NCBI RefSeq assembly: GCF_008386395.1
Contig: NZ_CP043761.1
Location: forward strand, 4,340,001-4,404,000
Origin: Paenibacillus sp. 37
Lineage (GTDB): Bacteria > Bacillota > Bacilli > Paenibacillales > Paenibacillaceae
Direction of reading: 5' to 3'
Length of the DNA: 64,000 nucleotides
Below the pieces are notes generated by a model that saw only the letters and a list, made by a program, of their open reading frames with translations, had not been told where the DNA came from and made no database searches. The position numbers were made by a program, and so were the translations under genes. This document shows positions 9,312 to 17,322 of the stretch, piece by piece (position 1 is the first letter of the stretch; each line of letters begins with the position of its first letter).

Positions 9312-10544
9312 ATGTCCAGGTTGCCGTTTCTTTTTATCATCACGGGCATCTTTGGATTTGTAATGTATCACGCATTCTCCCTGCTCTCGCTGACAGGCTG
9401 GCTTGGTGATGAACTCAGAGGACCCGAAGGCTGGTTTCATGCCCATCTGTTTGTGCTCGGGTGGGCAACCATGCTGGCTATGGGTGCCGTTTATCAGTTG
9501 ATACATGTTATTTTGCAATCCAATATCTACAGTCTGTTTCTCGGTTATTGTCATTATTTCTTGTTCAGTATTGGAATCGTGGGTATCTTATACGGCTTCA
9601 TTCATGCAGATGTCATCTGGATTGCCGTTTCTGCTACACTCGCGCTTTCTGGCATTCTGTTGTTCGGATGGAATATGGCCGTTACCCTCTTCCGTGCCTC
9701 ACAGTGGAATCCGGTAACGATCAGCGCAGCTTGTTCCTGTCTTTATCTGGTTCTTACCGGGCTGTCCGGTATGCTAATGGGTCTGAATTTTGCCTTTGGT
9801 GATTGGAATAGTCTGCATGAACGCTTATTCGGCGCACATATCTGGATGGGAACACTTGGCTGGTTTGGCATGTTAATTACCGGCTTCAGTTACAAAATGC
9901 TTCCCATGTTCTACTTATCCCACGATTATTCCATTCGACTGCAAAAAGTGGTCCTGGTTCTGTGGAATGCAGCTGTAGTTACAGGTGTTGTCGCATTTCT
10001 GACAGGTATTAAGGGAAGTCTGCTCTGGCTCGCGCTCCTACTTCTAACCGCAGCCCTTCTCTTCTATGTGTATCACTTGGAGCAAATTCAGGAGAAACGG
10101 CACAAAAGTAACCCAGGTCCGGGCATCCGCTGGTCTGTGTATGTAAGCCGTGCGTTGGCTGTATATGCTGTTGCCCTACTGATCTATTCCTCGCAAGGGA
10201 CTGAACTACTGCTCCATCCACGTGTTGTTCTGCTGTCTGGATGGGTATATCTCGGGGGCTGGGTGTCTCTCACCATACTTGGTTATGCCTCCAAAATCGT
10301 GCCCTTTCTATGGTGGACCCACAAATATGGCAAGCAGGCAGGCAGACCCGGAACACCGCTGATGGCAGGTATGCTAAGTGAACGGTATGTCAATTGGGGT
10401 ATGCTCGCCATGGTCGCTGGAAGCCTTTTGCTTGTCAGTGGAATTCTGATTAATCTGGCAGAGGTCATGATGGTTGGAGGGACGATTTTGTCTCTTGTCT
10501 CCATCGTTTATATAACAAATATTGCTTTGGTATTCAGACGTTAA
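9312..10544 (+). CDS. Polytopic haem-copper-oxidase-I-like / NnrS-like membrane protein
   Basis: A 410-residue integral membrane protein with about 12 hydrophobic helices. Helix 2 begins with WFHAHLFVLGW (H43, H45) and helix 6 carries GAHIWMGTLGWFGM (H176), patterns resembling haem-binding helices of oxidase subunit I (CcoN/NorB) and NnrS proteins. It is shorter than true subunit I, and I could not identify a complete haem plus copper ligand set. The ATG at 9312 is chosen because AAGGAGG lies just upstream; earlier in-frame starts overlap the previous gene. The FNR-type promoter and nar neighbourhood suggest a nitric oxide or nitrite related role; this is inference. Confidence 0.7.
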   Translation: MSRLPFLFIITGIFGFVMYHAFSLLSLTGWLGDELRGPEGWFHAHLFVLGWATMLAMGAVYQLIHVILQSNIYSLFLGYCHYFLFSIGIVGILYGFIHADVIWIAVSATLALSGILLFGWNMAVTLFRASQWNPVTISAACSCLYLVLTGLSGMLMGLNFAFGDWNSLHERLFGAHIWMGTLGWFGMLITGFSYKMLPMFYLSHDYSIRLQKVVLVLWNAAVVTGVVAFLTGIKGSLLWLALLLLTAALLFYVYHLEQIQEKRHKSNPGPGIRWSVYVSRALAVYAVALLIYSSQGTELLLHPRVVLLSGWVYLGGWVSLTILGYASKIVPFLWWTHKYGKQAGRPGTPLMAGMLSERYVNWGMLAMVAGSLLLVSGILINLAEVMMVGGTILSLVSIVYITNIALVFRR

Positions 10545-10572
10545 TGTTAATAAAATGGACTGGAGAGTGAAC

Positions 10573-10875
10573 ATGATGGAACAAACCACGCATTTGCTGG
10601 AATGTCTCAAGGAAGTATATGACCCTGAATTAGGTGTCAATATCGTTGACTTGGGTCTGGTGTATGAAGTAAGGGAAGAGCCTGAACGGGTACATGTACG
10701 GATGACGCTGACTACACCAGGTTGCCCGCTGCACGATACAATTGTTGGTGCGGTGAAATGGGTTTTGCAGGAAAATACAAATAAGACTGATATTGATGTT
10801 CAAGTCGTGTGGGAGCCACAGTGGTCTCCACAGCTGATGTCGAATGAAGCCAAAGAAATGCTGGGGTACTTCTAG
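10573..10875 (+). CDS. DUF59/MIP18-family Fe-S cluster assembly-type protein
   Basis: A 100-residue protein of the PaaD/SufT/MIP18 family: DPELGVNIVDLGLVYEV near residue 17 and the TTPGCPLHD segment with the single conserved Cys. Members act in maturation of Fe-S proteins. The start ATG at 10573 has GGAGAG upstream; a second ATG follows immediately. It is the last gene of the FNR-type operon, 28 bp after the membrane protein and before a terminator. It could help mature the four clusters of NarH, NarG FS0 or a metal centre in the operon's own membrane protein. Confidence 0.85.
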   Translation: MMEQTTHLLECLKEVYDPELGVNIVDLGLVYEVREEPERVHVRMTLTTPGCPLHDTIVGAVKWVLQENTNKTDIDVQVVWEPQWSPQLMSNEAKEMLGYF

Positions 10876-10924
10876 GCACTATGACTATAGACCGGATGCA
10901 TGAACAAATTGCTGCCGGAATACG

Positions 10925-10977
10925 AAAAAGCGTACTTAAATCTGATGTTCTCAGACCCAGGTATGCTTTTTGTTTTT
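10925..10977 (+). terminator. Intrinsic terminator of the DUF2249 operon
   Basis: Arms 10925-10935 and 10961-10971 pair (one G-T), enclosing a smaller TCTGA/TCAGA hairpin; a T-rich tract follows. Confidence 0.65.
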
Positions 10978-11010
10978 CGAAGGAAGCCACACTTGGTCAA
11001 TGTATTCTTG

Positions 11011-11050
11011 AATAAAAAATAAATAAGGAAACTCCAGAATAGAGTTTCCC
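11011..11050 (-). terminator. Intrinsic terminator of the cupin gene
   Basis: Perfect 8-bp stem GGAAACTC/GAGTTTCC (11027-11034 and 11042-11049) followed on the minus strand by a TTATTTATTTTTTATT tract. It stands tail-to-tail with the preceding terminator. Confidence 0.75.
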
Positions 11051-11102
11051 TTATATTAGTGCCGATCAGTGAATCATTCTATCAATTCCTTGATATTAGA
11101 TC

Positions 11103-11444
11103 TTAGATGTCCTTTGCATACGATGCTGCTGGAACTTTATTTAATACCACGAACAAACGAACCTCCTGATCTCCTGTATTATGGAATGCGAACTCCACCT
11201 CACCGCCACAATGGATCACATCCTCTTGTTTCACCTCTTGTTCCTTTCCATCCAAAATAAGAGTGCCTGTGCCTTCGACAACCAGCAAAATAACGTCTGT
11301 GCCCGGATGTTTATGAACGGGAAGCTGCTGACCTGGCAGAAAATGAAGTACAAAGGTCACTCCATCACCCTGTTGGAATAAAATCCGTTTTGTGAAACGG
11401 TCCTCGCTGAATGTTTTGACTTCTTGCAATGACGTAATACTCAT
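11103..11444 (-). CDS. Small single-domain cupin protein
   Basis: A 113-residue beta-barrel cupin. Motif 1 contains PVHKHPGTDVILLVVEGTG (about 42-60) with the two His and following acidic/aromatic positions of a metal site; motif 2 contains HCGGEVEFAFHNTG. It has no signal peptide. Such stand-alone cupins bind a divalent metal; substrates vary and cannot be told from sequence. GAGGAGG precedes the ATG. It is a monocistronic gene between two terminators, convergent with the anaerobic operon, so a functional link is not implied. Confidence 0.85.
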   Translation of the reverse strand: MSITSLQEVKTFSEDRFTKRILFQQGDGVTFVLHFLPGQQLPVHKHPGTDVILLVVEGTGTLILDGKEQEVKQEDVIHCGGEVEFAFHNTGDQEVRLFVVLNKVPAASYAKDI

Positions 11445-11494
11445 GATTAATCTTCCTCCTCGATAATATAATCTGTGAATACATTCATCTTATC

Positions 11495-11536
11495 GCAAGA
11501 AAACCCGCATTTCCTTGATCTGAATCAAGGAATGCA
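11495..11536 (-). terminator. Intrinsic terminator of the Bce-type ABC operon
   Basis: A 12-bp stem (11507-11519 with 11524-11535, one bulge) with a four-base loop, followed on the minus strand by GGGTTTTCTT. It lies 50 bp after the permease stop. Confidence 0.7.
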
Positions 11537-11587
11537 GGCAATGAACAGATCATGGTCGGTCCCTATGACCGTTTGTTTCTAAGATAG

Positions 11588-13546
11588 TTACACCATCATT
11601 TTGCGCAGAGAAGATACATATCTGGAACGAATAACAAAGAAATAAAACGTCTGTGCAAGTACAAAGGCACCAAATACAGTCAACAGCGGCATCGTATAAT
11701 TGGTAATACCGAATTCAGTAAGAAATGGCTTAACCACGACCAAAGTTTCAATGATAGCTACTCCGATCGGTAAAAAGAACAGAATAGCAATCTGAACGGT
11801 GGATGATCGTTTCATCTCCTGGAAACTGAGACCCATTTTCGAAAGAGAATGCACCATCTTTCCATCCGCTTCAAGATCGGTATGCAGTCTGAAATACAGA
11901 AAGCTTGCGGAAGAGATCGAGAAGATTAATCCGATAAATATGCCCAAGAAGGTAAATAGTGCTGTCCCCTGTCTGAATCTTTCAAAATCACCGTACCGCG
12001 TACTCAGATATCCAGAGTGGTTATCCGTTGAAGCGTTGCTACTCCGAATGGAATCCGCGGAGAATAGAAGCTGATCGCTAACCATGGCTTCCGAGGAGTG
12101 GCGGTCAGGTACAGCATGACCCCATGCAGGAATCTGATACAGATATTTAGCAGATATCATATTCTCTTTGATCTGTTGGGCAATCTCTTCATACTTCTCA
12201 TCCGGTAGGACAACTACACCTGTAGCATAGAGTAGGGTTCCAAACTGTGGATCGATATCTGTATCCGTAACCCGAGCTTCCAGTGGGCTCGCATTCAGAC
12301 TCAACGTCAACTTGTCTCCCTTCGCAAAATTACGAAATCTGTTGCGCTCGATCTGACCCTGATCCTTCTCATTGCGGGTATCCACAAATAAGGCAGATCC
12401 GGCATCCAATTGGAACATCTTTTTCCCTTGTGTCAGATTGTATTGGTTGTAGTGACTAAGCGGCATAACCGAGACAGCACTCTGATCTGCAGCGGACCAG
12501 AAATATTCCAGATATATCTGTTGATAATCCAAGCCTGCAGCTTCAAGCATCGAATCAATAGCGCTCATATCCAATTGCTCTGCTGGTCTGAAAACATTGT
12601 ATTGAATTGGAAAATCATTGTTTGTAAACTGCTCCCGGTTCTCTTGATCCAGTGACAAAATCACAACTGCACTCATCGAAGCAATCGCAATCACTACCGT
12701 CACCATAAAGAGCATCCGAGCATTATCCTTCATTTTGTAACTCATCTCTGAGATCCATAACAGACGAGTACCATGCCATACCGTTTTACGATTACGCTTC
12801 AATACCCGTATAATGAGCACGGAAAGTTGTGAGTAGAAAAAATACGTCCCTGCGATGCCTGTCACTGCTGCGAGCAAGATCGTACCGCCACTCAATTTAC
12901 TGCGGAGTGCTACAAATCCGATTGTAAGTAATGTCAGGCCCAGAAGTGAGAAGAACCACGAAGCTTTGGGTTCTTTTTTAGGTTTGCTGGTCCCCGTCAA
13001 AAGTTCTAACGTCCGTTTGTTTCCGATAAATACCAATGTGAAAAGTGAAATGCAGAAAAATAATAACAGAAAGGCCCCGATCGTAATCAGAATCGCTTTC
13101 ACCGGAAAATAAAAGGACAGATCATCCATCCCGATAAAACGAGTGGTTAACATCAGGAACAGCTTGGACAACAACATGCCTCCGCCGATACCGGCAATAA
13201 TGGACAGACAGCCGATCAACATATTTTCCAATATGACCAATTTCCGAATCTGTCCAGGCTCCGCACCAAGTATGGTCAGAATGCCAAACTCCTTGTTCCG
13301 TGATTTGAGAAAAGCACTGATGGAATACATAACAAAGAAAAATGCAAACACATACACGATAATCGAAGCGATCTGCATCCCCGTAGCGGTAGTGTCACCC
13401 ATTGGCAACTCTGCCACATATGGATGATAGATAAATACTGCATAAGCGAAAAATATCATGACCATAAACACACTGCTAAGAAAAAAAGCAATATACGCTC
13501 GCCCATTGCGGCGAATGTTATTAAACGCGAACTGAGGAAAGCTCAT
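11588..13546 (-). CDS. BceB-type ABC transporter permease (FtsX/MacB-like)
   Basis: A 652-residue permease with the Bce layout: one N-terminal helix, three FtsX-type helices (about 55-230), helix pairs, a roughly 200-residue extracellular domain (about 310-520), and the last FtsX block at the C-terminus. Such permeases bind cell-wall-acting peptide antibiotics or their lipid targets and form a sensory complex with the linked histidine kinase. The ATG at 13546 has GGGGAGGG upstream and starts MSFPQFAFNNIRRN; more upstream in-frame starts would lie deep inside the ATPase gene. It overlaps the ATPase gene by 26 bp. Confidence 0.93.
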   Translation of the reverse strand: MSFPQFAFNNIRRNGRAYIAFFLSSVFMVMIFFAYAVFIYHPYVAELPMGDTTATGMQIASIIVYVFAFFFVMYSISAFLKSRNKEFGILTILGAEPGQIRKLVILENMLIGCLSIIAGIGGGMLLSKLFLMLTTRFIGMDDLSFYFPVKAILITIGAFLLLFFCISLFTLVFIGNKRTLELLTGTSKPKKEPKASWFFSLLGLTLLTIGFVALRSKLSGGTILLAAVTGIAGTYFFYSQLSVLIIRVLKRNRKTVWHGTRLLWISEMSYKMKDNARMLFMVTVVIAIASMSAVVILSLDQENREQFTNNDFPIQYNVFRPAEQLDMSAIDSMLEAAGLDYQQIYLEYFWSAADQSAVSVMPLSHYNQYNLTQGKKMFQLDAGSALFVDTRNEKDQGQIERNRFRNFAKGDKLTLSLNASPLEARVTDTDIDPQFGTLLYATGVVVLPDEKYEEIAQQIKENMISAKYLYQIPAWGHAVPDRHSSEAMVSDQLLFSADSIRSSNASTDNHSGYLSTRYGDFERFRQGTALFTFLGIFIGLIFSISSASFLYFRLHTDLEADGKMVHSLSKMGLSFQEMKRSSTVQIAILFFLPIGVAIIETLVVVKPFLTEFGITNYTMPLLTVFGAFVLAQTFYFFVIRSRYVSSLRKMMV

Positions 13547-14291
13547 GTGAATTCCCTCCCCAGAAGGATAAAGTATCAATGATCCGCTGGAAGAACGTCT
13601 GCCGATTATCTCCGCGGTGTACCTCCGCTGCCAGTTTCCCGTCCTTGATAAATACGATTCGATTGCAATAACTTGCAGCAAGGGGATCGTGTGTCACCAG
13701 CATAATGGTCGTTTTCTCCTGCTGATTAATCTGTTCAAGCGACTCCATGACAGCCTGAGATGAAGTGGAATCCAATGCACCAGTGGGTTCATCCGCCAAT
13801 ACAATCGAAGGCATATTGATCATGGATCTCGCAATGGCTGTGCGCTGTCGCTGTCCACCCGAGATTTCGTACACTCGTTTATCCAGAATATGATCAATCC
13901 CAAGCTTGGCTGTAATACGATGTAGTCTACTCTCCATCTCCTTCAGTTTGACCTTGTCCAGCGTCAATGGAAGTACAATATTCTCGGCAACCGTCAGCGT
14001 GTCCAACAGATTGAAATCCTGAAAGACAAACCCGAGTTCCCGACGCCGGAACATGGCAAGTTCTTTCTTTTTCATATCAAACGGGTTCATGCCATTAATT
14101 AGCACCTTGCCTGAGCTGGGTTCATCAATGGTAGAGACCATGTTTAACAATGTGGTTTTGCCACTGCCGGACGGGCCCATAATACCCACAAACTCACCTT
14201 GTTTGATTGTCAGATGAATATCACTAAGGGCTTGAGTCTGCACTTTGCCCTGATATACTTTGTTCAGTCCCGATACTTGTAACATTTCCAT
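13521..14291 (-). CDS. BceA-type ABC transporter ATPase
   Basis: A 256-residue ATPase with Walker A GPSGSGKT (about 39-46), Q-loop VFQDF, signature SGGQRQR, Walker B IVLADEPTGALD and H-loop VTHD, the typical MacB/BceA set. It has a short C-terminal extension after about residue 225. It powers the permease encoded downstream. The ATG has AGGAGG upstream. The gene lies behind the kinase/regulator pair, separated by a gap holding a candidate regulator-binding site, so it is likely induced by that system. Confidence 0.95.
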   Translation of the reverse strand: MEMLQVSGLNKVYQGKVQTQALSDIHLTIKQGEFVGIMGPSGSGKTTLLNMVSTIDEPSSGKVLINGMNPFDMKKKELAMFRRRELGFVFQDFNLLDTLTVAENIVLPLTLDKVKLKEMESRLHRITAKLGIDHILDKRVYEISGGQRQRTAIARSMINMPSIVLADEPTGALDSTSSQAVMESLEQINQQEKTTIMLVTHDPLAASYCNRIVFIKDGKLAAEVHRGDNRQTFFQRIIDTLSFWGGNSHELSSVRV

Positions 14292-14377
14292 GCATAATTC
14301 CCTCCTAATCCATCATTCTTTATACGTTAATTCTATTCTTATCCTAACTGACCTCCCCTAACGGTGCTATCGAATTA

Positions 14378-14407
14378 CCTTAAACTTCCCTTACAGTACG
14401 TTTAAGG
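14378..14407 (-). promoter_or_regulatory. Candidate BceR-type operator before the ABC genes
   Basis: Perfect 8-bp inverted repeat CCTTAAAC / GTTTAAGG with a 14-base spacer, about 90 bp upstream of the ATPase start. It stands upstream of a TAGAAT -10-like hexamer at 14331-14336. BceR-type regulators bind inverted repeats of similar layout in front of their transporter genes. The repeat is seen; regulator identity is inferred. Confidence 0.6.
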
Positions 14408-14443
14408 TTCTGTTCCCCTGCCTCCATAACTTATTGTATCTAT

Positions 14444-14475
14444 AAAAAAAACACCTCACCCATGGCTGTGGGCAA
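14444..14475 (-). terminator. Possible weak terminator after the histidine kinase
   Basis: A short CCCA/TGGG stem (14459-14462 and 14469-14472) followed on the minus strand by eight T. The stem is weak, so partial read-through into the transporter genes is likely. Confidence 0.35.
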
Positions 14476-14483
14476 AGCGCTCT

Positions 14484-15482
14484 TTATTGCGGATATTTCG
14501 AATGAATCCAGCTAAATCTGACCAGCGTTCCCTTATTCAGCTCCGAAAACAACTCTACCCGGTTATCCAGACGTGCACTGATCTCACGAACCAGATATAA
14601 CCCCATCCCTGTGGATTCGTGGTATTGCCTGCCACGTTCACCTGTAAAATAGGGATTGAACACACGATGAATATCCTCGGACGAGATGCCGATTCCCTCA
14701 TCCTGAATGTCCAGGATTGTACGCTCTTCCTGTTTATAGCCGGTAATGATCACTTTTTTGCCTGATTTGCTATCGGAATAGTTCACGGCATTGGTCAAAA
14801 TCTGGGTGAACATGAACCGTAGCCACTTGGAATCACTGTATATCTGAAGGTCGCCCTCCATCCGGATATCCGGCGTAATGCCTCTGCGAATAAACAAACG
14901 CCGGTTCTCTGCAATGCTACTCCGAAGCACCTCATGCAGAGACAGCAGCTCTACACGAAAATCCCCTTCGAACTGTTCAAGCCGTGATGAATGCAAGACC
15001 ATCTCAAGTCCTTTGCGCATTTTATCCAGCTCATCCTGAATACTGCCAGCCGTCTCATCGTCCACATCTTCCAAGGTCAGTTGGATGATGGACAAGGGCG
15101 TCTTCATCTGATGAACCCAGCGATTCATGAATACCACCTGCTGATCCTTGCTAGTACGTAATTGACCCATCTCGTTCTGCCGATTACGCTCCAGTTCATG
15201 TAACAATTCCTGGATGGCTTCCGCCACGACCGAATTTCCAAGCGTTTGGAAAGGCTCGTTTACCAGTTTACGTGGTTGTTCAAGTAGACGATAATACGCT
15301 CGTAGCTGGAGGTAACGTATGACCAGATAGATCAACAGCACAACAGTACTGATCAGCATGCCATAAAGGACAATCTTCATCGGACGGCCCTCACCAGAGA
15401 GCCAGTAGACACACGGAACCAGCAGCATCTGTAACACATAAATTCCGACTAACAACAGGTGGTCTTTCAGGAAAAGTCTCAT
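14484..15482 (-). CDS. BceS-type intramembrane-sensing histidine kinase
   Basis: A 332-residue kinase with two close N-terminal helices (about 9-28 and 36-56) and almost no extracellular loop, the mark of intramembrane-sensing kinases that read the state of a Bce transporter. Phospho-acceptor His is H124 in WVHQMKTPLS; N box LTNAVNYS, G1 DEGIGISSED and G2 STGMGLYLV follow. It overlaps the regulator gene by 4 bp (ATGA). The likely signal is flux through the ABC pair encoded downstream. Confidence 0.93.
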   Translation of the reverse strand: MRLFLKDHLLLVGIYVLQMLLVPCVYWLSGEGRPMKIVLYGMLISTVVLLIYLVIRYLQLRAYYRLLEQPRKLVNEPFQTLGNSVVAEAIQELLHELERNRQNEMGQLRTSKDQQVVFMNRWVHQMKTPLSIIQLTLEDVDDETAGSIQDELDKMRKGLEMVLHSSRLEQFEGDFRVELLSLHEVLRSSIAENRRLFIRRGITPDIRMEGDLQIYSDSKWLRFMFTQILTNAVNYSDSKSGKKVIITGYKQEERTILDIQDEGIGISSEDIHRVFNPYFTGERGRQYHESTGMGLYLVREISARLDNRVELFSELNKGTLVRFSWIHSKYPQ

Positions 15483-16192
15483 TTCCCTTTTCCCTGTGCG
15501 GATGAATCCAGATCCAATACACGATAACCCGCTCCGCGAACCGTCTCCAAAATCTCTTCTGCACCCAGCTCCTTCAACTTTCGGCGAACACGTGTAATAT
15601 AGACATTCAACGTATTATCATCGATAAAATGCTGATCTTCCCACATTTGCTCTAACAATTTTTCTCGGCTGACAACTCGGCCTGCCTTTGCCATTAGTGC
15701 TTCCACCAGTATCGCTTCCTTCTGTGTCAGCTCTATTGAACGTTGATCATATTCCAGTACAAATCGCTCAGGATAGAGGATCATGGGACCATTCGTAACT
15801 GTTACTTCCTGCTGAACAGCAGCGTAAGAACCATAGGCTCGGCGCAGCTGACTGCGGACTTTGGCAAGCACAACTTCATATTGAAAAGGTTTTGTAATAT
15901 AATCATCCGCTCCATGTTCCAACGCCATAATCTGATCCATACCACTATCACGAGCCGATATGAATAAAATGGGACATATGGAATGTGTGCGTATCTGCCT
16001 GCACCAGTAGTACCCATCATATTGAGGCAAGTTCACATCCATCAGCACAAGATCCGGTTCCATCTTCACGAATTCTTCCAATACATGACGAAAATCTTCT
16101 GTGACCTGTACCTGGAATCCATTTCGGGTCAGATAAGCCGCCAGCAATCCTGCTAGCTTGGCATCATCTTCAACCAACAATATCGACTGCAT
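15479..16192 (-). CDS. BceR-type OmpR-family response regulator
   Basis: A 237-residue regulator: receiver domain 1-120 with acidic pocket EDD, phospho-acceptor in LVLMDVNLP and Lys in DDYITKPF; winged-helix DNA-binding domain about 130-230 ending in RGAGYRVLD. It probably activates the linked ABC genes through the inverted repeat at 14378-14407. An AGAGGG site precedes the ATG. An 83-bp gap separates it from the NAD-kinase-like gene upstream, so it may have its own promoter. Confidence 0.94.
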   Translation of the reverse strand: MQSILLVEDDAKLAGLLAAYLTRNGFQVQVTEDFRHVLEEFVKMEPDLVLMDVNLPQYDGYYWCRQIRTHSICPILFISARDSGMDQIMALEHGADDYITKPFQYEVVLAKVRSQLRRAYGSYAAVQQEVTVTNGPMILYPERFVLEYDQRSIELTQKEAILVEALMAKAGRVVSREKLLEQMWEDQHFIDDNTLNVYITRVRRKLKELGAEEILETVRGAGYRVLDLDSSAQGKGK

Positions 16193-16275
16193 CGTTAACC
16201 CTCTTTCCGTTTCCTGACGTCAGTGTATCACATCTAGTTACCCATTCTAGTCGGAAACGGCTTGAAAATAAAGGG

Positions 16276-17322
16276 TCAGACCACGAGACGTCCCCTCTTC
16301 TCTGCCAACCCAATGATGGCTTCCACCCCTGAGTTAAATTCAAGAAAGTCCTGCTCTACCCCATCGCTGAAAATAACACCGTCCTCTGGCATCTGGGATA
16401 CAATGTGCAGTGGTTGATTCGAATGGATCTGTCCAAACACGAGATTAGCAGCAGTCGTTCGACTCGGAAAAGGTTCACGTACTGAAAAATATAAGTAAGG
16501 CGCATCCCAGTTAAAATGATTCAGCTCCTGCCTGCTTCCATGAATGGATGAGGATGCAACAGCAACCTCATCTTCAGAATTCATGTTCTGCCATGCAGCG
16601 GACCCTACAATTCCGGTGGCTCCGGCCAGCACACTTTTGAACCAGCCTGTCGATCCCATGCCTGTGGATACAATGATGCCACTGGAAGATTGTTGTTCTG
16701 CGGATGAACCCAAACGCACTTCATAACGTGCCGATACATGCGTCTTCCGACCAATGAACAGATCATTGACACCATATAGATACTGTCCATCATTCAGTTC
16801 CACTTTGGCGAGAGTGACTTCTTTCAAGGTTCGTTGCTTTCGAATGACATCAGGAACAATGAAGCTCAGATCTTCCACGGTAAAAGGTAATAACACGCCA
16901 TCCCACCGCATCGGGTCCGGGTTCACACCTATTAGCGGCTGCTCGGTTACGTATTTGAGGGTATTGGCTACAAGCCCATCCTGTCCAACCACGACCACGA
17001 TATCCTGCTCTCCAAAGATAAAATTAGGCACATGTTCTCGATCAATTGTTTGAACCCGTCCCAATTGACCCAGTTGCTGCTGTGCCTGCTGCACAGATAA
17101 CCGATAACGACGGTCTTCCTCCATATAATCACTGAAGTCTGCGCCCAGACGTTCAATATAAAACTGAGCTTGCTGCACCGTGTTATATCGAACCACCAAC
17201 TCTTCCAGTCGGGTCCGACGCTTAACGAGAATGAGCTTGTGTTCGCTCATTCGATCGTCCGGCGTAGCCTGATGACGTACTGATTTCCCTGCTTGCTCTG
17301 CCTCTCTTGTTCCTAATCTCAT
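16276..17322 (-). CDS. NAD kinase-like protein paired with SPFH protein
   Basis: A 348-residue protein with the fold signature of ATP-NAD kinases. VVVVGQDGLVANTL (about 107-120) replaces the usual GGDGT loop; NDLFIGRKTHVSARYEV matches the NE motif region; GIIVSTGMGSTGWF replaces the usual S-T-P-T-G-S-T-A-Y strand. The first 100 or so residues are a charged, probably helical extension not found in housekeeping NAD kinases. GQDG in place of GGDG means NAD kinase activity cannot be assumed. It overlaps the SPFH gene by 4 bp (ATGA), so the two are made together. Other substrates, or sensing only, are possible. Confidence 0.8.
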   Translation of the reverse strand: MRLGTREAEQAGKSVRHQATPDDRMSEHKLILVKRRTRLEELVVRYNTVQQAQFYIERLGADFSDYMEEDRRYRLSVQQAQQQLGQLGRVQTIDREHVPNFIFGEQDIVVVVGQDGLVANTLKYVTEQPLIGVNPDPMRWDGVLLPFTVEDLSFIVPDVIRKQRTLKEVTLAKVELNDGQYLYGVNDLFIGRKTHVSARYEVRLGSSAEQQSSSGIIVSTGMGSTGWFKSVLAGATGIVGSAAWQNMNSEDEVAVASSSIHGSRQELNHFNWDAPYLYFSVREPFPSRTTAANLVFGQIHSNQPLHIVSQMPEDGVIFSDGVEQDFLEFNSGVEAIIGLAEKRGRLVV

